Source of the DNA: Limnephilus marmoratus
Taxonomy: Eukaryota > Arthropoda > Insecta > Trichoptera > Limnephilidae
Reading direction: 5' to 3'
Length of the DNA: 64,000 bases
NCBI GenBank assembly: GCA_917880885.1
Contig: OU862934.1
Location: 30,984,734 to 31,048,733, forward strand
Shown: piece by piece, positions 63,265 through 64,000 of the stretch
Layout: the number at the start of each line of letters is the position of its first letter
Numbering within the stretch: the stretch's first letter is position 1
Notes under the pieces: generated by a model
The model's input: the letters and a program-made list of their open reading frames with translations, nothing else
Database searches by the model: none
Told to the model about the DNA's origin: nothing
Translations under genes and position numbers: made by a program

Positions 63265-63860
63265 ACCAGTCCTCATAGCACAAAGGGCAATTCTGAAAAT
63301 TATACTTAGAGTACCCATCAGAACCCCTACAGACTATGTTTTTAAAGCGCTGAATTTAATGTCACTGAAACAATTATTTACAAAATATATTCTAATTTAC
63401 GCATTCAAAAATCAGGATAACTTTACACAGACAAACTCGGGCCGATTCACAAGATCTACATTACAACATACATTCTACCAACCTACAACTAAAATGACTT
63501 TTGGACAAAGAAATATGCAATACTTCTCTATAAAATTATTTTATTTACTCCCTCTTGCAATGAAATCCATTAAAAAAATAACCGCCTTCAAAAGAAGCAT
63601 AAAAATATGGATTATGGACATGGAAAGAAAGAAAATAGATTCAATTTTGTAACCAAACAAAGAATAATGCTTGTTTTGTACTTTATTTTAGATCTAACTT
63701 CATAATTTTCCTCGGTAATATTCTAGCATAGGTATTTATTTATAATTCAAATAATAAAACTTGTACAATGTGTCCTTAGAACGGGGTACCCCAGTAAGGA
63801 CACATTTTCTCTAAAAAACTGTAAAAAAAAAAATAATAAAAAAATAAAAAAAATAAAATA
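63265..63860 (+). pseudogene. Non-LTR RT C-terminus, 3' hairpin and tail
   Basis: From about 63273 the frame reads 'LIAQRAILKIILRVPIRTPT', 'DYVFKALNLMSLKQLF' and, to the stop at 63652, 'FTQTNSGRFTRSTLQ' and 'AFKRSIKIWIMDMER', the terminal domain of the 26290-27957 type. A 12 bp perfect hairpin (63767-63778 'aatgtgtcctta', 63795-63806 'taaggacacatt') follows, then an A-rich tail to about 63860. All upstream domains are missing. Confidence 0.85.
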
Positions 63861-64000
63861 AATCAATAAAAGTAGGCATTTATTGAATAAGTGAAAATTT
63901 AAAACACTGATTTTAATGCAAGGTCAACCATTAATAGATAATATACAAGTAAATTTTTTTCTTGTGACGTTTTAAGGTTCATTCACAACAGGAGCTTAAA

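Overview
This window is a stretch of repeat-packed, AT-rich animal DNA, almost certainly from an insect or close arthropod relative. The evidence is its mobile elements: Tc1/mariner, hAT-like and Helitron-like elements, a Ty3/gypsy retrotransposon, Jockey-like and RTE-like non-LTR retrotransposons, tRNA-derived SINEs, and a decayed gene of the insect 'mutator-like transposase + YqaJ' type. I cannot name the order or species. I recognise no host gene with exons, no rRNA and no free-standing tRNA gene. Nearly everything I can identify is a mobile element, an element fragment or a tandem repeat.

Layout. 1-2763: a ~525 bp satellite in two opposed arrays, passing into 141 bp repeats. 2799-3303: a short TIR element. 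4402-8110: two related elements around a ~3 kb tandem array built from heat-shock-element-like pentamers. 8361-10905: a hAT-like foldback with a perfect 8 bp target duplication. 11-12.7 kb: retrotransposon tails. 13114-15745: a large inverted repeat split by a hAT-like element, itself split by a second, which holds a non-LTR tail. 16333-17695: the YqaJ pseudogene. 19053-24205: a nearly complete Ty3/gypsy element with 438 bp LTRs that look identical except at one base. 24.8-33.5 kb: many truncated non-LTR elements, several ending in the same kind of 3' hairpin, plus a mariner-like insertion. 34.3-35.1 kb: an 18 bp minisatellite. 35.3-36.1 kb: an RTE tail and a SINE enclosed by one 17 bp direct repeat. 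36.3-37.2 kb: a mariner remnant. 37.9-39.5 kb: a foldback, an LTR-element remnant, and Helitron and non-LTR pieces. 39.5-41.9 kb: mostly unrecognised, with one perfect 20 bp hairpin. 41.9-43.6 kb: an RTE fragment split by a ~1.1 kb insertion. 44.0-48.3 kb: a nearly intact two-ORF Jockey-like element. 48.4-63.9 kb: SINEs, foldbacks, Helitron-like elements with G-rich interiors and more non-LTR tails.

How the parts work together. The only likely recently active machineries are the gypsy element (gag, then pol by a probable -1 frameshift, between near-identical LTRs) and the Jockey-like element (ORF1 plus an intact endonuclease-reverse transcriptase). Both carry a few disabling lesions. The SINEs, Helitron-like elements, MITEs and foldbacks carry no enzyme and would need proteins from elsewhere. 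The most unusual signals are the heat-shock-element-like satellite, the 11-nt match between the gypsy leader and its own LTR that suggests self-priming, the covarying 3' hairpin shared by many non-LTR tails, and a recurring CTGANGA-stem-GAAAC motif. Coordinates of repeat edges are by eye and may be off by several bases.
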